Source of the DNA: Bartonella machadoae
GTDB taxonomy: Bacteria > Pseudomonadota > Alphaproteobacteria > Rhizobiales > Rhizobiaceae
NCBI RefSeq assembly: GCF_022559585.1
Contig: NZ_CP087114.1
Span: forward strand, 2,364,501 to 2,428,500
Reading direction: 5' to 3'
Length of the DNA stretch: 64,000 nucleotides
Position numbers and translations under genes: made by a program. Of this stretch, positions 47,143-56,151 are shown piece after piece (the first letter of the stretch is position 1; every line of letters begins with the position of its first letter). The notes under the pieces are model-generated. The model did no database searches and was not told where the DNA came from. It saw only the letters and a list, made by a program, of their open reading frames with translations.

Positions 47143-47305
47143 ATAATCCTGAGCATCAATGGCGAAAATGCCATATATCTTGTAAAACCATGGCTAAACC
47201 ATGGGCATCAGCAACAGCAATCACTTCCTCATCACGCATGAAACCACCTAGTTGAATAACAGCTGTTGCACCAGCGCCAAAAGCTGCCAACAAACCATCT
47301 GCAAA
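47143..47305 (-). pseudogene. purH 3'-end fragment
   Basis: About 160 bases match the 3' end of purH at 48707-48880, including the sequence past its stop codon (AGCAATAATCCTGAG). There is no gene body. It ends at a GAAAAAA junction with SURF1 sequence, marking the breakpoint of the tandem duplication. Confidence 0.85.
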
Positions 47306-47465
47306 AAGAAAAAAACAGCTCCACAAAAAAGCCTCTCATTGCTAGCATAACGGTTATGCATTTTCGCAATAATCATCTTGTCTATGCTATCACGTGGTTT
47401 ATTTTAGCTGCTGGTGTTCTCAGTGGTTCTCTTTTTCTATTGCAACAAACTCGTGAAAAAGGGCT
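47306..47465 (+). pseudogene. SURF1 3'-end fragment
   Basis: Repeats the last ~50 codons of the SURF1 gene from AAAACAGCTCCACAAAAAAG onward (HFRNNHLVYAITWFILAAGV), with a few substitutions. Without its 5' part it is dead. An open frame runs through it from the antisense of the purH fragment, but that is a chimera. Confidence 0.85.
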
Positions 47466-47654
47466 GTTAAACGATCTTACTTTGATAAGAAAATATTTCA
47501 CAACAAAACACCCCTCGCCCTATTGTGCTGAGAGTTTCATACATGGCTTTATGTCCTTTATTTTCTTTTGCAAAAAAAGCATACAGGAACAACCAGCACA
47601 CACGAACAGGTGCCGCTCATTCCCATACTCTTTTAAATATTATCACAAAAACAA

Positions 47655-47807
47655 TTAGAAGGATTGATGCGAATAATAGCGCGCAATTGAATGAATATTA
47701 CCGCGATAAATACCAAGATCATTCAATTCATGTGTTGAAAGACGGTCTAACGCATTAACTGTTCGCTGATACCGGCGCCAATTACTATAAGAACGTAGAA
47801 TATTCAT
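47655..47807 (-). CDS. DUF1127 small basic protein, copy 2
   Basis: 50 residues starting at ATG 47807, preceded by GGGGGGGGTAAAAAT. The sequence is MNILRSYSNWRRYQRTVNAL-DR-LSTHELNDLGIYRGNI..., differing at five residues from copy 1 (46856). It has typical DUF1127 residues at the site where copy 1 reads Gly-Cys, so it may be the better preserved copy. Same ribosome binding context. Confidence 0.85.
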   Translation of the reverse strand: MNILRSYSNWRRYQRTVNALDRLSTHELNDLGIYRGNIHSIARYYSHQSF

Positions 47808-47937
47808 ATTTTTACCCCCCCCAAACCTCATTTGAATCATTACCAAGTTATAAGATAAAGTAAATTACAAAAAAGAGTTGTGCGATAACTTCATAATAGA
47901 TATGCACTTATGACATGAGAAGTTAACCTTGTTTATT

Positions 47938-48706
47938 AAACAAGATATTGATTTATAACGATAATTTACTGTTTTGCATGTTGAATGAGGTCCCAGAATA
48001 TCCTAAGATTCTCTCATATCAAATCATTTCATTTTGAATCAATTAAAGTTTTTTACTTGCACGTCATAAGCGGGGTTATCGTGTGAGTAAAAAACCGTTT
48101 AGAAAGAAGTAAAAATGTCTCTTATGAATCGTCTAAATACCAAGAACTGTCGCAACATTAGAGGCCGATAAATAGTATGATGGAGCCGGCTTGTACCTTC
48201 ATAAGCGTAAAGGTGGTGGTGCTCAATGGCTTTTACGCTATACCATTCACGGATGCCGCCGTTAAATGGGCTTGGGTGCTTTAAGAAATGTCTCTAAAAA
48301 AAGCGCGTAAATGTGCAAGACAATGGTGTTCTGTTTTACATGAGGGTCGCGACCCCATTAAAGAACGTGAAAAACAAAAGCATAAGGCAATGCGTAATCT
48401 GCATTATTTAGAAAATATCGCTCTCAATGCTTTTGAAAACTGTAAAACTAAACTCAAAATGACGGTAAGAATGGAGATTGGTTTTCACCTCTACGCCTTC
48501 ATATTCTCCCTAAATTAGGTTGTATACCGGTTTTCAGAGATTCCCCAAACAGATTATACGCAATACACTTGCACCGATTTGACATACAAAAGCTGGAACA
48601 GCTCGTAGAGCTCTCATCCGTCTTAATCTTTGTCTGAAACACGCTGCTGCAATGGGTTTGGATGTTGATTTACAGGCAAAAGAAAAAGCAAAAGCTTTAT
48701 TATTAG
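47938..48706 (+). repeat. Integrase relic inserted next to purH
   Basis: It begins with the CAAGATATTGATTTATAACG terminal motif, then the int leader, a start with the shared frameshift (MSLMNRLNTKNCRNIRGR-stop at about 48116), and decayed int sequence. Recognisable pieces are HKRKGGGAQWLLRYTIHGC, RDPIKEREKQKHKAMRNLHY and [18 protein letters not shown], ending near CTTTATTATTAGGAAG. The matching place in the upstream duplicate (about 47130-47143) lacks the insert, so both edges can be placed to within a few bases. Confidence 0.85.
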
Positions 48707-48725
48707 GAAGCAATAATCCTGAGTA

Positions 48726-50342
48726 TCAATGGCGAAAATGCCGTACACCTGTAAAAACCATAGCTAAACCATGGGCATCAGCAGCAGCAATCACTTCCTC
48801 ATCACGCATGGAACCACCTGGTTGAATAACAGCTGTTGCACCAGCGTCAACAGCTGCCAATAAGCCATCGGCAAAAGGAAAAAATGCATCCGATGCAACC
48901 ACCGACCCTTTGGCAAGAGATTCTGTTAAGCCCGCTCTTTGCGCACTTTCTTCAGCTTTACGCGCAGCAATTTGAGCCGAATCAATACGGCTCATTTGGC
49001 CGGCACCAATACCAACAGTTGCACACTTTTTTGCATACACAATAGCATTTGATTTGACGTGCTTCACCACCCGAAAAGCGAATTGAAGATCACGCATTTC
49101 ATCTTGGCTTGGGGCCCGCTTTGTCACCACTTGCAGATTAAGATCATCCACCACCATATTATCACGCGACTGCACTAACATTCCACCAGCAAGTGTTTTG
49201 GTAACAAGCCCTCCACATCGTGGATCAGGAACACCACCTGTTATCAACAAACGAAGATTCTTTTTCTTGGCAATAATTTCACGTGCTGCCATTGTTGCAT
49301 CAGGAGCGATAATCACTTCCGTGAAAATCTTGACAATTTCTGCTGCACATTCTTCATCAAGAGTTTGATTTAACGCAACAATTCCACCAAATGCGGAGAC
49401 ATTATCACACATGAGTGCTTTCAAATAAGCTTCTTTCAAACTCTGTCCTTCTGCAACACCACAAGGGTTGGCATGCTTAATAAGCGCAACAGCAGCAGTC
49501 CTTTGAGGATCAAATTCTGCCACAAGTTCAAATGCCGCATCTGTATCATTCATATTGTTATAAGAGAGTGCTTTACCTTGTAAAAGTTTAGCTGTTGCAA
49601 CACCAAAACGTTTCTCATTATTACGATAAAATGCCGCCTGTTGATGCGGATTTTCTCCATAACGCATGACACTTTCAAGATGACCAGAAAAACTTTGCCA
49701 TGATGGCGTTTCGATTTTTAAATCCTGTGCGAACCAAGCCGCTATAGCGGCATCATAAGCCGCAGTGTGTGCATAGGCACGTAGTGCTAACTGACGGCGC
49801 ATAGACAAACTGAGACACCCATCATGTTTTTTTAATTCCGCAAGAACAGCATCATAATCACTCACCGCCGTGATAACACCAGTATAGGCATGATTCTTTG
49901 CTGCCGCACGAATCATTGCCGGTCCACCAATATCAATATTTTCAATAATCATTTGTCTCTCAGCACCAGATTGAGCAGTCTCTTCAAAAGAATAAAGATT
50001 AACCACCAGAAGATCGATTTCACAAATACCATGCTTTTCCATAGCTTCCCTATGGCTAGGGTCCTGTCTTACACCTAACAGAGCACCATGAATCAAAGGA
50101 TGAAGAGTTTTAACACGTCCATCCATTATTTCTGGAAATCCTGTAATTTCAGCGACATCTTTGACAGCTAACCCCGCAGCCATCAAAGCTTTGGCTGTCC
50201 CTCCTGTCGAAATCAATTCAATACCATAATTATGAAGCGCTTGCGCAAACGGGACCAAACCGGTCTTATCCGACACAGACAGAAGAACACGACGAACCCG
50301 ATGAAGATCAGGTATGGGAAAACTTTTTGCAACAACACCCAT
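48726..50342 (-). CDS. purH: Bifunctional AICAR transformylase / IMP cyclohydrolase
   Basis: 538 residues from ATG 50342, eight bases after AGGA. The N-terminal cyclohydrolase (MGS-like) domain has [24 protein letters not shown] and [17 protein letters not shown]. The C-terminal AICARFT domain has the catalytic Lys-His in [12 protein letters not shown], followed by [13 protein letters not shown]. It catalyses the last two steps of IMP synthesis. It is downstream of htpX-rsmB-heparinase genes on the same strand. Confidence 0.97.
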   Translation of the reverse strand: MGVVAKSFPIPDLHRVRRVLLSVSDKTGLVPFAQALHNYGIELISTGGTAKALMAAGLAVKDVAEITGFPEIMDGRVKTLHPLIHGALLGVRQDPSHREAMEKHGICEIDLLVVNLYSFEETAQSGAERQMIIENIDIGGPAMIRAAAKNHAYTGVITAVSDYDAVLAELKKHDGCLSLSMRRQLALRAYAHTAAYDAAIAAWFAQDLKIETPSWQSFSGHLESVMRYGENPHQQAAFYRNNEKRFGVATAKLLQGKALSYNNMNDTDAAFELVAEFDPQRTAAVALIKHANPCGVAEGQSLKEAYLKALMCDNVSAFGGIVALNQTLDEECAAEIVKIFTEVIIAPDATMAAREIIAKKKNLRLLITGGVPDPRCGGLVTKTLAGGMLVQSRDNMVVDDLNLQVVTKRAPSQDEMRDLQFAFRVVKHVKSNAIVYAKKCATVGIGAGQMSRIDSAQIAARKAEESAQRAGLTESLAKGSVVASDAFFPFADGLLAAVDAGATAVIQPGGSMRDEEVIAAADAHGLAMVFTGVRHFRH

Positions 50343-50482
50343 AAGAAGAATCCTAAAAATAATGACCATTTAAGAAAAACGCACTCACATATCTATAGCA
50401 TATGCCATTCTCAAAATACACTGAAAGGAGAAAATATCTTTTTTAACGCACAAAGAAAGATCTTATCTTTACCAGTGCAAAG

Positions 50483-50775
50483 AAGACAAGACATTGATTT
50501 ATAATGATAATTAATCGTTTTGCCTGTTGAATGAGAGACCCGAATATCCTAAGATTCTCTCATTTCAAACCTGCTTATGTTGAATCAATCACAATTATCC
50601 CTTTGCACATCACAAGTGGGATTATTGTGTGGATAAAAAACTCTAAAGAAAGGAGCAAAAATGTCTTTAATGAATCGTCTCAATAACAAGGGCTGTCGCA
50701 ACATTGCGGGCTAGCAAAGAGTATGATGGTTTATTGCAACGGTTTCAAATGATGGTGTGGCCTGATGATCTGATC
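50483..50775 (+). repeat. Integrase relic fused to a DUF3987 gene fragment
   Basis: Starts with the terminal motif (GACATTGATTTATAATGATA), continues with the leader and a short frame MSLMNRLNNKGCRNIAG-stop. After AGTATGATGG it switches to about 45 bases matching the DUF3987 gene (TTTATTGCAACGGTTTCAAA, in the element's GLLQRFQ region). Both int and DUF3987 contain ATGATGG at the junction, so a collapsed copy of the whole element is likely. The fragment ends at the 3' edge of the next gene. Confidence 0.8.
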
Positions 50776-50782
50776 ATTATTT

Positions 50783-52480
50783 TCACGGATGGCACGTAAA
50801 ACGCCAACACACTTTCTCTTGGAATGCAGGACGGAAATATAAAACGATCTGCTGTGTGCGTTGCGGACCTTTAGATTCAGCAAAATCAATCGAATCTTCA
50901 AGAAAAATATCAGCGTCAGGTGACATAAAATACCACTCTTGCCCACCTTGAACGGCTAAACGCACACCATTGCCATCATAGTTAACCTCAACTTGGGGAT
51001 GAAGATGAAACCGAACAGCAACATTATGCTGTTCATTTTGCTCTGCCTTATGTCTTTTTACAAGCCCCTTAGGTGGCGCGAAAAAGCGGTCAAAACCTTC
51101 AATCATTGTTCCATTTGTTGCTAAAATAAGACCACGCTCATGGATAAGATTAAAAGGCCGCACATAGCCATCATGGCTCGCAATAAAGCCCGTTTTTTCT
51201 GAATCCTCTATACGGCGTACTTTAACATCCGTTGGCCCTTCAAGCAAAAGTGAAACGCCTTTCCTCTTTTTTTCACGAAAAATGCCCACTGAACAATCAT
51301 TAACCGTTGCGGTTGAATGGGCTGCGGTAACACGTCCTAAATGTCGATATTCCTCACGTCCATAAGGGACACCTGTATTGATAATAAAGCGGCTTCCTTG
51401 TGAAGACATCTCAAACGACAAACATCCAGAACTCGCATGTTGTGCAACAGAACGTGGCGGAAATTTTCCTGTATCGGCAAGCACTGTCGTTTGATGCGCT
51501 TGTAAACGTTGAAACCCTGAATAACGTGCATAGCTAAAAGGATGCCCAGCTGTCTCATCAAGCTCTAAAACGGTTGATAAGTGCTTAGAGACAAGTGGTC
51601 CAACTCCATTAAAATGCGCCAACGTTTGATCTTCATGAATAAAAAACCGTAAAGCTGGCAACATACGTTCAACAGAATCAATGAGGATCTGTGGTGCTGT
51701 TTCATGACTCTTCACAAACAGATGACGGAGCGACAATAAATCTGATAACAAATTGAGCAAAATGGCAGGACTACGTGAAATATGACCACCATCAACCAAA
51801 ATCTGGCGGGAAAGCTCCTCTATAAGAAAGTTTTGCACCTTTTTTTTGATTGCCGCAGAAACCGGCAAAGCAAGAGAGGCAAATGTCAAAGCGGCAGCGG
51901 CTTGTAAACGTTGATCATCGCTTTCCATGCTACAAATCACTGTGCGCAAATAACGAAACTGAAAGCCAAGTGCACGTAAAAAGCGTTTTTCAAACCGTTC
52001 ACTTGCCCCTTGCAACAATATTTTCGAATGGCAAATCCACGAAATCAAACGTCGAGCCACAACCGGTCCACTCCAAGCAAGCCCTTTTACTGTTTTACCA
52101 CCATGATCAAGCCAATCTTCTAACAGAGAACGCGCATGTGCTACAGCCAAATCACTCTCTGCTGCCGCCATATGTCGCAGCCAATGAAAATCATGCAAAG
52201 CGGCTTCCCATTCTGGTGCTGGTGGGACTAAGGCAAAAGGTGAAACAGCACCAGCATCAACAATATGACCAGCAAAAGCAAAACGACCATGATAAAATTC
52301 GTGCGCCATCACCGGATCAGCTAAATGCAAATCAATGGGATGCGCTAAAATTTTATGGGGACGAAATCCCGAGAACCGCCAACGAAACAGAGGACCAACG
52401 GATAAACGCCGTATCAATTGGTATATCCTATATCCAAAATCCGACGCCTTTACCTGATAACCTTTTACTGCGACCGCCAC
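50783..52480 (-). CDS. Heparinase II/III family protein
   Basis: 565 residues from GTG 52480 (GGAG eight bases upstream). The N-terminal helical region has WLRHMAAAESDLAVAHARSL and an (alpha/alpha) toroid-like pattern. The C-terminal heparinase II/III beta-sandwich domain has the GSRFIINTGVPYG and HSTATVNDCSVG motifs. The family degrades acidic polysaccharides by beta-elimination; the substrate here is unknown. No signal peptide is evident. The gene order rsmB-heparinase-purH is common in Rhizobiales. A 19-codon frame overlaps the start. Confidence 0.88.
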   Translation of the reverse strand: MAVAVKGYQVKASDFGYRIYQLIRRLSVGPLFRWRFSGFRPHKILAHPIDLHLADPVMAHEFYHGRFAFAGHIVDAGAVSPFALVPPAPEWEAALHDFHWLRHMAAAESDLAVAHARSLLEDWLDHGGKTVKGLAWSGPVVARRLISWICHSKILLQGASERFEKRFLRALGFQFRYLRTVICSMESDDQRLQAAAALTFASLALPVSAAIKKKVQNFLIEELSRQILVDGGHISRSPAILLNLLSDLLSLRHLFVKSHETAPQILIDSVERMLPALRFFIHEDQTLAHFNGVGPLVSKHLSTVLELDETAGHPFSYARYSGFQRLQAHQTTVLADTGKFPPRSVAQHASSGCLSFEMSSQGSRFIINTGVPYGREEYRHLGRVTAAHSTATVNDCSVGIFREKKRKGVSLLLEGPTDVKVRRIEDSEKTGFIASHDGYVRPFNLIHERGLILATNGTMIEGFDRFFAPPKGLVKRHKAEQNEQHNVAVRFHLHPQVEVNYDGNGVRLAVQGGQEWYFMSPDADIFLEDSIDFAESKGPQRTQQIVLYFRPAFQEKVCWRFTCHP

Positions 52481-52524
52481 AATTTCAACTCCGTACGTAC
52501 CAAATCACGTACAATTTCAGCCAT
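52465..52524 (-). CDS. Possible 19-residue leader or remnant N-terminus before the heparinase gene
   Basis: MAEIVRDLVRTELKLWRSQ-stop begins at ATG 52524 and overlaps the heparinase GTG in another frame. The sequence looks coding (alpha-helical, charged). It may be the original N-terminus separated by a frameshift, or a leader peptide, or chance. Confidence 0.3.
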   Translation of the reverse strand: MAEIVRDLVRTELKLWRSQ

Positions 52525-52544
52525 TTTAGTAAATGAACCGTTAA

Positions 52545-53912
52545 TTAAGCCACTTTTCGCAGGCGTGCCGCAAAAAAACCATCCATTCCTAATAACAGGT
52601 TTTTCTCAGCGTCAAAATTTTGCTGACAAAAATCAGCAGGAGTCGTTCGTAAAGTCCCTCTCACAGAGAGCAAATGCGCCATTGCGCCCATTTCTTCTGC
52701 ACCAATAGGTTCCAAAACAATGTCATTACGTGTCGATAAAATTTTCTCAATAAGATCTTCACCCTCTTCCCTTGCTAAGGAACAATTAGAAAAAACAAGA
52801 CACCCGCCTATCTTCACCAAAGCAATCGCCACAACAAGCAAATCATATTGCAACGCCGCTAATTTGACGATATCGTCCATTGATTTCGTCCATAAAATAT
52901 CCGGATGACGGCGTATTGTCCCTGTAGAAGAACAAGGAGCATCAAGAAGGACAGCATCAAAAAGCTGTTGAGGATGAAAATCTCTCATATCCCCCAACCA
53001 CGTATGAACTGTAAAATGCAAGCGCTCCATATTTGCTTTTAAACGTTTTAACCGATGAGCAGACAGATCAACTGCTGTCACCTTAGCCCCTTGCAAAGCC
53101 AATTGTGCTGTTTTTCCACCAGGGCTTGCACAAAGATCAGCAACATTTTTCCCCTGAATATCCCCAAGCAAATAAGCAGGCAACGCCGCAGCAAAATCCT
53201 GAACCCACCAAGCGCCCTCTGTATAACCTGGTAAATCAGTCACAGAACAATCCAAACGACTCAATCGAACGGAACCATTCGGCAAAACAACACCCTCAAG
53301 CCGTTTAGCCCACCCAACACTATCGGATTTAACAGTTAAATCGAGGGGCGGCGGCGTACTTTGAACAGCCAAAATTTGATCTGCTTTTTCTTTTCCGTAT
53401 GTTGAAACCAAAAGCTGCGAAAACCACGCAGGAATCCCCTCCATGGTCGAAACCTGTTGGCGCAATAACACCGCCTCACGCGCAACATTGCGCAAAAGAG
53501 CATTCACCACGCCTGAAAAACGGCGCATACGCGGATCAATTTTGGCCACACGCACAGCCAAATCGAGAGCAGCATGATCAGGGATATCAAGGTAAAGGAT
53601 TTGCGCCACACTGACATGCAAAAGATGCTGTAGTGCAAGCGCTTGCGCGGGCAAAGGACGCACCAAAAAGCGTGATAAAGCAGCGGTAATTTGCCCCCGA
53701 TGACGCAATGCTGCTGTCAAAATAGCACGACACAACGAGCGATCGCGTTGTGAAAGCCCTAAATATTGCGGATGCCCATGTTCATTATCCGTTAAACCAG
53801 CAAGAGACGCCTTCTTATCAAGCACCGCTCCCAAAAGACGAACACACACCTGTCGAACAGCTAGTCCTGGAACATTTCTTTCGGACACATGCCCCGCTTT
53901 CTTGTCTTTCAA
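52545..53912 (-). CDS. rsmB: 16S rRNA (cytosine-C5)-methyltransferase, RsmB family
   Basis: 455 residues. The start is taken as TTG 53912, six bases after AAGGG; no in-frame ATG precedes the conserved part. The N-terminal NusB-like domain has ALRHRGQITAALSRF and FSGVVNALLRNVARE. The C-terminal SAM-binding domain has DLCASPGGKTAQLA, the catalytic PCSST Cys in LLDAPCSSTGTIRRHPDI, and SNCSLAREEGED. It methylates C967-type positions of 16S rRNA. Confidence 0.93.
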   Translation of the reverse strand: MKDKKAGHVSERNVPGLAVRQVCVRLLGAVLDKKASLAGLTDNEHGHPQYLGLSQRDRSLCRAILTAALRHRGQITAALSRFLVRPLPAQALALQHLLHVSVAQILYLDIPDHAALDLAVRVAKIDPRMRRFSGVVNALLRNVAREAVLLRQQVSTMEGIPAWFSQLLVSTYGKEKADQILAVQSTPPPLDLTVKSDSVGWAKRLEGVVLPNGSVRLSRLDCSVTDLPGYTEGAWWVQDFAAALPAYLLGDIQGKNVADLCASPGGKTAQLALQGAKVTAVDLSAHRLKRLKANMERLHFTVHTWLGDMRDFHPQQLFDAVLLDAPCSSTGTIRRHPDILWTKSMDDIVKLAALQYDLLVVAIALVKIGGCLVFSNCSLAREEGEDLIEKILSTRNDIVLEPIGAEEMGAMAHLLSVRGTLRTTPADFCQQNFDAEKNLLLGMDGFFAARLRKVA

Positions 53913-53954
53913 ATCAATACCCTTACACCTTTATTCCCCCTCAAAACTCAATAA

Positions 53955-54995
53955 TCAAGATTTCTTTGTCTTTTCATAACGAAGCCAAGAAGGACGCTTT
54001 GTAACACGTTGAAAGCCATTATTTTCACGATCACTTGATAGATGGGTTTGAGCACCAAGATTCACATTTCCATAATCTAATCCCGTGCTTTTTTCCTGCA
54101 AACCACCTTCTCCATTCCACTCCATGTCTTTGACGATTAATCCTTTCATTTCTTCCGCCTGCCGATAAAGAGCAGCAATACGATTTGCCGTCGCCGGATG
54201 GGTAGAAAAAAGGCTATCAGCGCCTTCCCCACTCAAGGGATTAATAATAAACATATGCGCTGTTGCTGGATTATGCTCTGCTTCTTCATTATAGATCCCC
54301 CGTCCACCATCGGCAATTTTACGCAACGCAGAAGCCAACCATAAGGGATTACCACATATTTCAGCCCCGCGACGATCAGCAGCATATTCACGTGTGCGAC
54401 TAATCGCCATTTGCACCAGCATTGCTGCAAAAGGCGCCACGAGCAGAGTTATAAGACTGCCAAGCCCTCCACCATGAGAATGTTCTGAAGAATGACGCTG
54501 CCCACCCATAAAAAAAGCAAAATTACCAAGCATCGAAATCGCTCCAGCAATCGTTGCCGTCAACGTCATTGTTAATGTATCACGATGTTCAATATGTGCT
54601 AGCTCATGCGCCATAACGCCAGCAATTTCCTCTGGACTCAACATCTTCAACAATCCAGTACTCGCAGCAACAGCAGCATTTTGAGGATTGCGTCCTGTCG
54701 CAAAAGCATTTGGCTGTGCACTCTCAATAACGTAAATTTTTGGTTGAGGAAGAGAAGCTCTCCTAGCTAAATCGCTAACAATTTTATAATAAACCGGCGA
54801 GGAATTTTGATCAACTTCACGTGCATTGTACATTCGGAGAACAATTTTATCCGAATTCCAATAAGAAAAAAAATTGAGACCACTTGCCATCACGAGCGCA
54901 ATGATCATACCCCCGCCGCCGCCAACAAGATAACCAACTCCCATAAAAAGAGCCGTCATAAAAGCCAAAAGCATGGCTGTACGCATTATGTTCAT
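53955..54995 (-). CDS. htpX: Membrane zinc metalloprotease HtpX
   Basis: 346 residues. Two N-terminal transmembrane helices are followed by the M48 zinc motif HELAHIEH (about residue 135), two further hydrophobic segments, and [19 protein letters not shown] with the third zinc ligand. HtpX degrades misfolded inner-membrane proteins under stress. The C-terminal 50 residues are hydrophilic and variable. Upstream of rsmB by about 40 bases. Confidence 0.95.
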   Translation of the reverse strand: MNIMRTAMLLAFMTALFMGVGYLVGGGGGMIIALVMASGLNFFSYWNSDKIVLRMYNAREVDQNSSPVYYKIVSDLARRASLPQPKIYVIESAQPNAFATGRNPQNAAVAASTGLLKMLSPEEIAGVMAHELAHIEHRDTLTMTLTATIAGAISMLGNFAFFMGGQRHSSEHSHGGGLGSLITLLVAPFAAMLVQMAISRTREYAADRRGAEICGNPLWLASALRKIADGGRGIYNEEAEHNPATAHMFIINPLSGEGADSLFSTHPATANRIAALYRQAEEMKGLIVKDMEWNGEGGLQEKSTGLDYGNVNLGAQTHLSSDRENNGFQRVTKRPSWLRYEKTKKS

Positions 54996-55078
54996 TACTC
55001 AAAAAACTCCATAATAAAATACAATCAATGTTATATGATGGGGTTTTCTTTCTGCTTCTTCAATGGAATAGGTGTAAA

Positions 55079-55291
55079 ATGGATAACAAAGACCAGAAAA
55101 TAAGCAAACAAAAAACAACGAATCAACAGCAGCCCCTCTCTCCCGCAGCACAGCGTGCCCTCCATGAAGCTGAAGAAAGGCGCAAGCATGAAACAGATAA
55201 AGAAAAGCCTTTAGAAAAGGGTGGACGCGGCGGAAAAGATCCCTCACGCTATGGAGACTGGGAAATCAAAGGTCGCGCCATTGACTTCTAG
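55079..55291 (+). CDS. DUF1674 / SDHAF4-type succinate dehydrogenase assembly factor
   Basis: 70 residues from ATG 55079 (AGGTG upstream). The C-terminal motif GGRGGKDPSRYGDWEIKGRA-IDF is the hallmark of DUF1674. Members (SDHAF4/Sdh8) bind the flavinylated SdhA before complex II assembly. The N-terminal half is a charged linker. It is 20 kb from sdhCDAB in this window. Divergent from htpX. Confidence 0.9.
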   Translation: MDNKDQKISKQKTTNQQQPLSPAAQRALHEAEERRKHETDKEKPLEKGGRGGKDPSRYGDWEIKGRAIDF

Positions 55292-55328
55292 AAGAACCAA
55301 TTTTGATTTTAAAAATCAAATGCCCCTT

Positions 55329-55361
55329 TAGAAAAAACCCGTTTTTGTTTATCAAAAACGG
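55329..55361 (-). terminator. Rho-independent terminator after rpsP
   Basis: CCGTTTTTG (55339-55347) and CAAAAACGG (55353-55361) form a 9-bp stem. On the - strand it is followed by GTTTTTTC. It ends the ffh-aroQ-rpsP transcript. A second AT-rich palindrome, TTTGATTTTAAAAATCAAA, about 20 bases on, may terminate the DUF1674 gene from the other side. Confidence 0.8.
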
Positions 55362-55416
55362 AGAATTATCGTTGTTCTTCAAAAAACGTGTAGAAGGAAT
55401 GATGTTTTCAGAAACA

Positions 55417-55782
55417 TTATACTTCTTCTGCTGTTGAAGCAGCAGCTTCTTCAGCAGCTTGCTTTGCCGCAGCAATACGTTCTTGTGCTTTTTTGCCAGG
55501 TTCACCTTTTTGTGGATTATTGCGGGTTGGGCGCTTTTTCAAGCCAGCAGCATCCAAAAACCGTAAAACACGGTCTGTTGGTTGTGCTCCATGACCAAGC
55601 CAATACTGAATACGTTCCTCATTCAGTTTTACACGTGGTGCCTCTTTAGGCAACATTGGATCCCATGCACCAACACGTTCAAGAAACCGCCCATCACGCG
55701 GACTACGAACATCCGCAACAACGATATGATAGTAAGGACGTTTTTTTGAACCTCCACGGGACAAACGAATTTTTAATGCCAT
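55417..55782 (-). CDS. rpsP: 30S ribosomal protein S16
   Basis: 121 residues starting at ATG 55782 after AGGAGATGAAAT. S16 core: [40 protein letters not shown], then [20 protein letters not shown]. The Ala/Glu-rich C-terminal tail is a common alphaproteobacterial extension. Last gene of the ffh-aroQ-rpsP set; its usual neighbour rimM is elsewhere. Confidence 0.96.
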   Translation of the reverse strand: MALKIRLSRGGSKKRPYYHIVVADVRSPRDGRFLERVGAWDPMLPKEAPRVKLNEERIQYWLGHGAQPTDRVLRFLDAAGLKKRPTRNNPQKGEPGKKAQERIAAAKQAAEEAAASTAEEV

Positions 55783-55815
55783 ATTTCATCTCCTATTATC
55801 AGTTTTGGCTTTCGT

Positions 55816-56127
55816 TTAAATTGATTTATTTTGTTTGTGCTCTTCAGCAATAATTTCATGCTGACGCACCACCTCTTTAATGACAAAATTCAAAAATTTC
55901 TCAGCAAAATCGGAATCGAGATGGCTCTCTATAGCCAATTGTCGCAACCGCGCAACTTGGTTTTTTTCACGCGCAGAATCCACCGCAGGCAAATCATACT
56001 GGGCTTTTAAGTGTCCAACAGCCTTTGTACAACGAAAACGCTCTGCCAAAATATGAACCAACGCTGCATCAAAATTATCAATGGACGCTCGTAAATGCGC
56101 CAATTCATCCAATATCTTTTCCTGCAT
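55816..56127 (-). CDS. Chorismate mutase (AroQ type)
   Basis: 103 residues, all-helical AroQ fold: LAHLRASIDNFDAALVHILA, RFRCTKAVGHLKA, then FAEKFLNFVIKEVVRQHEII. The conserved Arg, Lys and Glu/Gln of the active site are in these helices. It converts chorismate to prephenate. Short spacings (24-33 bases) to ffh and rpsP suggest one operon. Confidence 0.92.
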   Translation of the reverse strand: MQEKILDELAHLRASIDNFDAALVHILAERFRCTKAVGHLKAQYDLPAVDSAREKNQVARLRQLAIESHLDSDFAEKFLNFVIKEVVRQHEIIAEEHKQNKSI

Positions 56128-56151
56128 TATATTTCTTTCCCTCTTTACATC

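Noticed and set aside
47266..47658. 130-codon open frame on the + strand
   Set aside because: A chimera of antisense purH fragment and SURF1 3' fragment created by the duplication junction; no start signal.
48288..48518. 76-codon frame with integrase similarity
   Set aside because: It is an internal piece of the decayed integrase relic, with frameshifts on both sides, so it is not listed as a gene.
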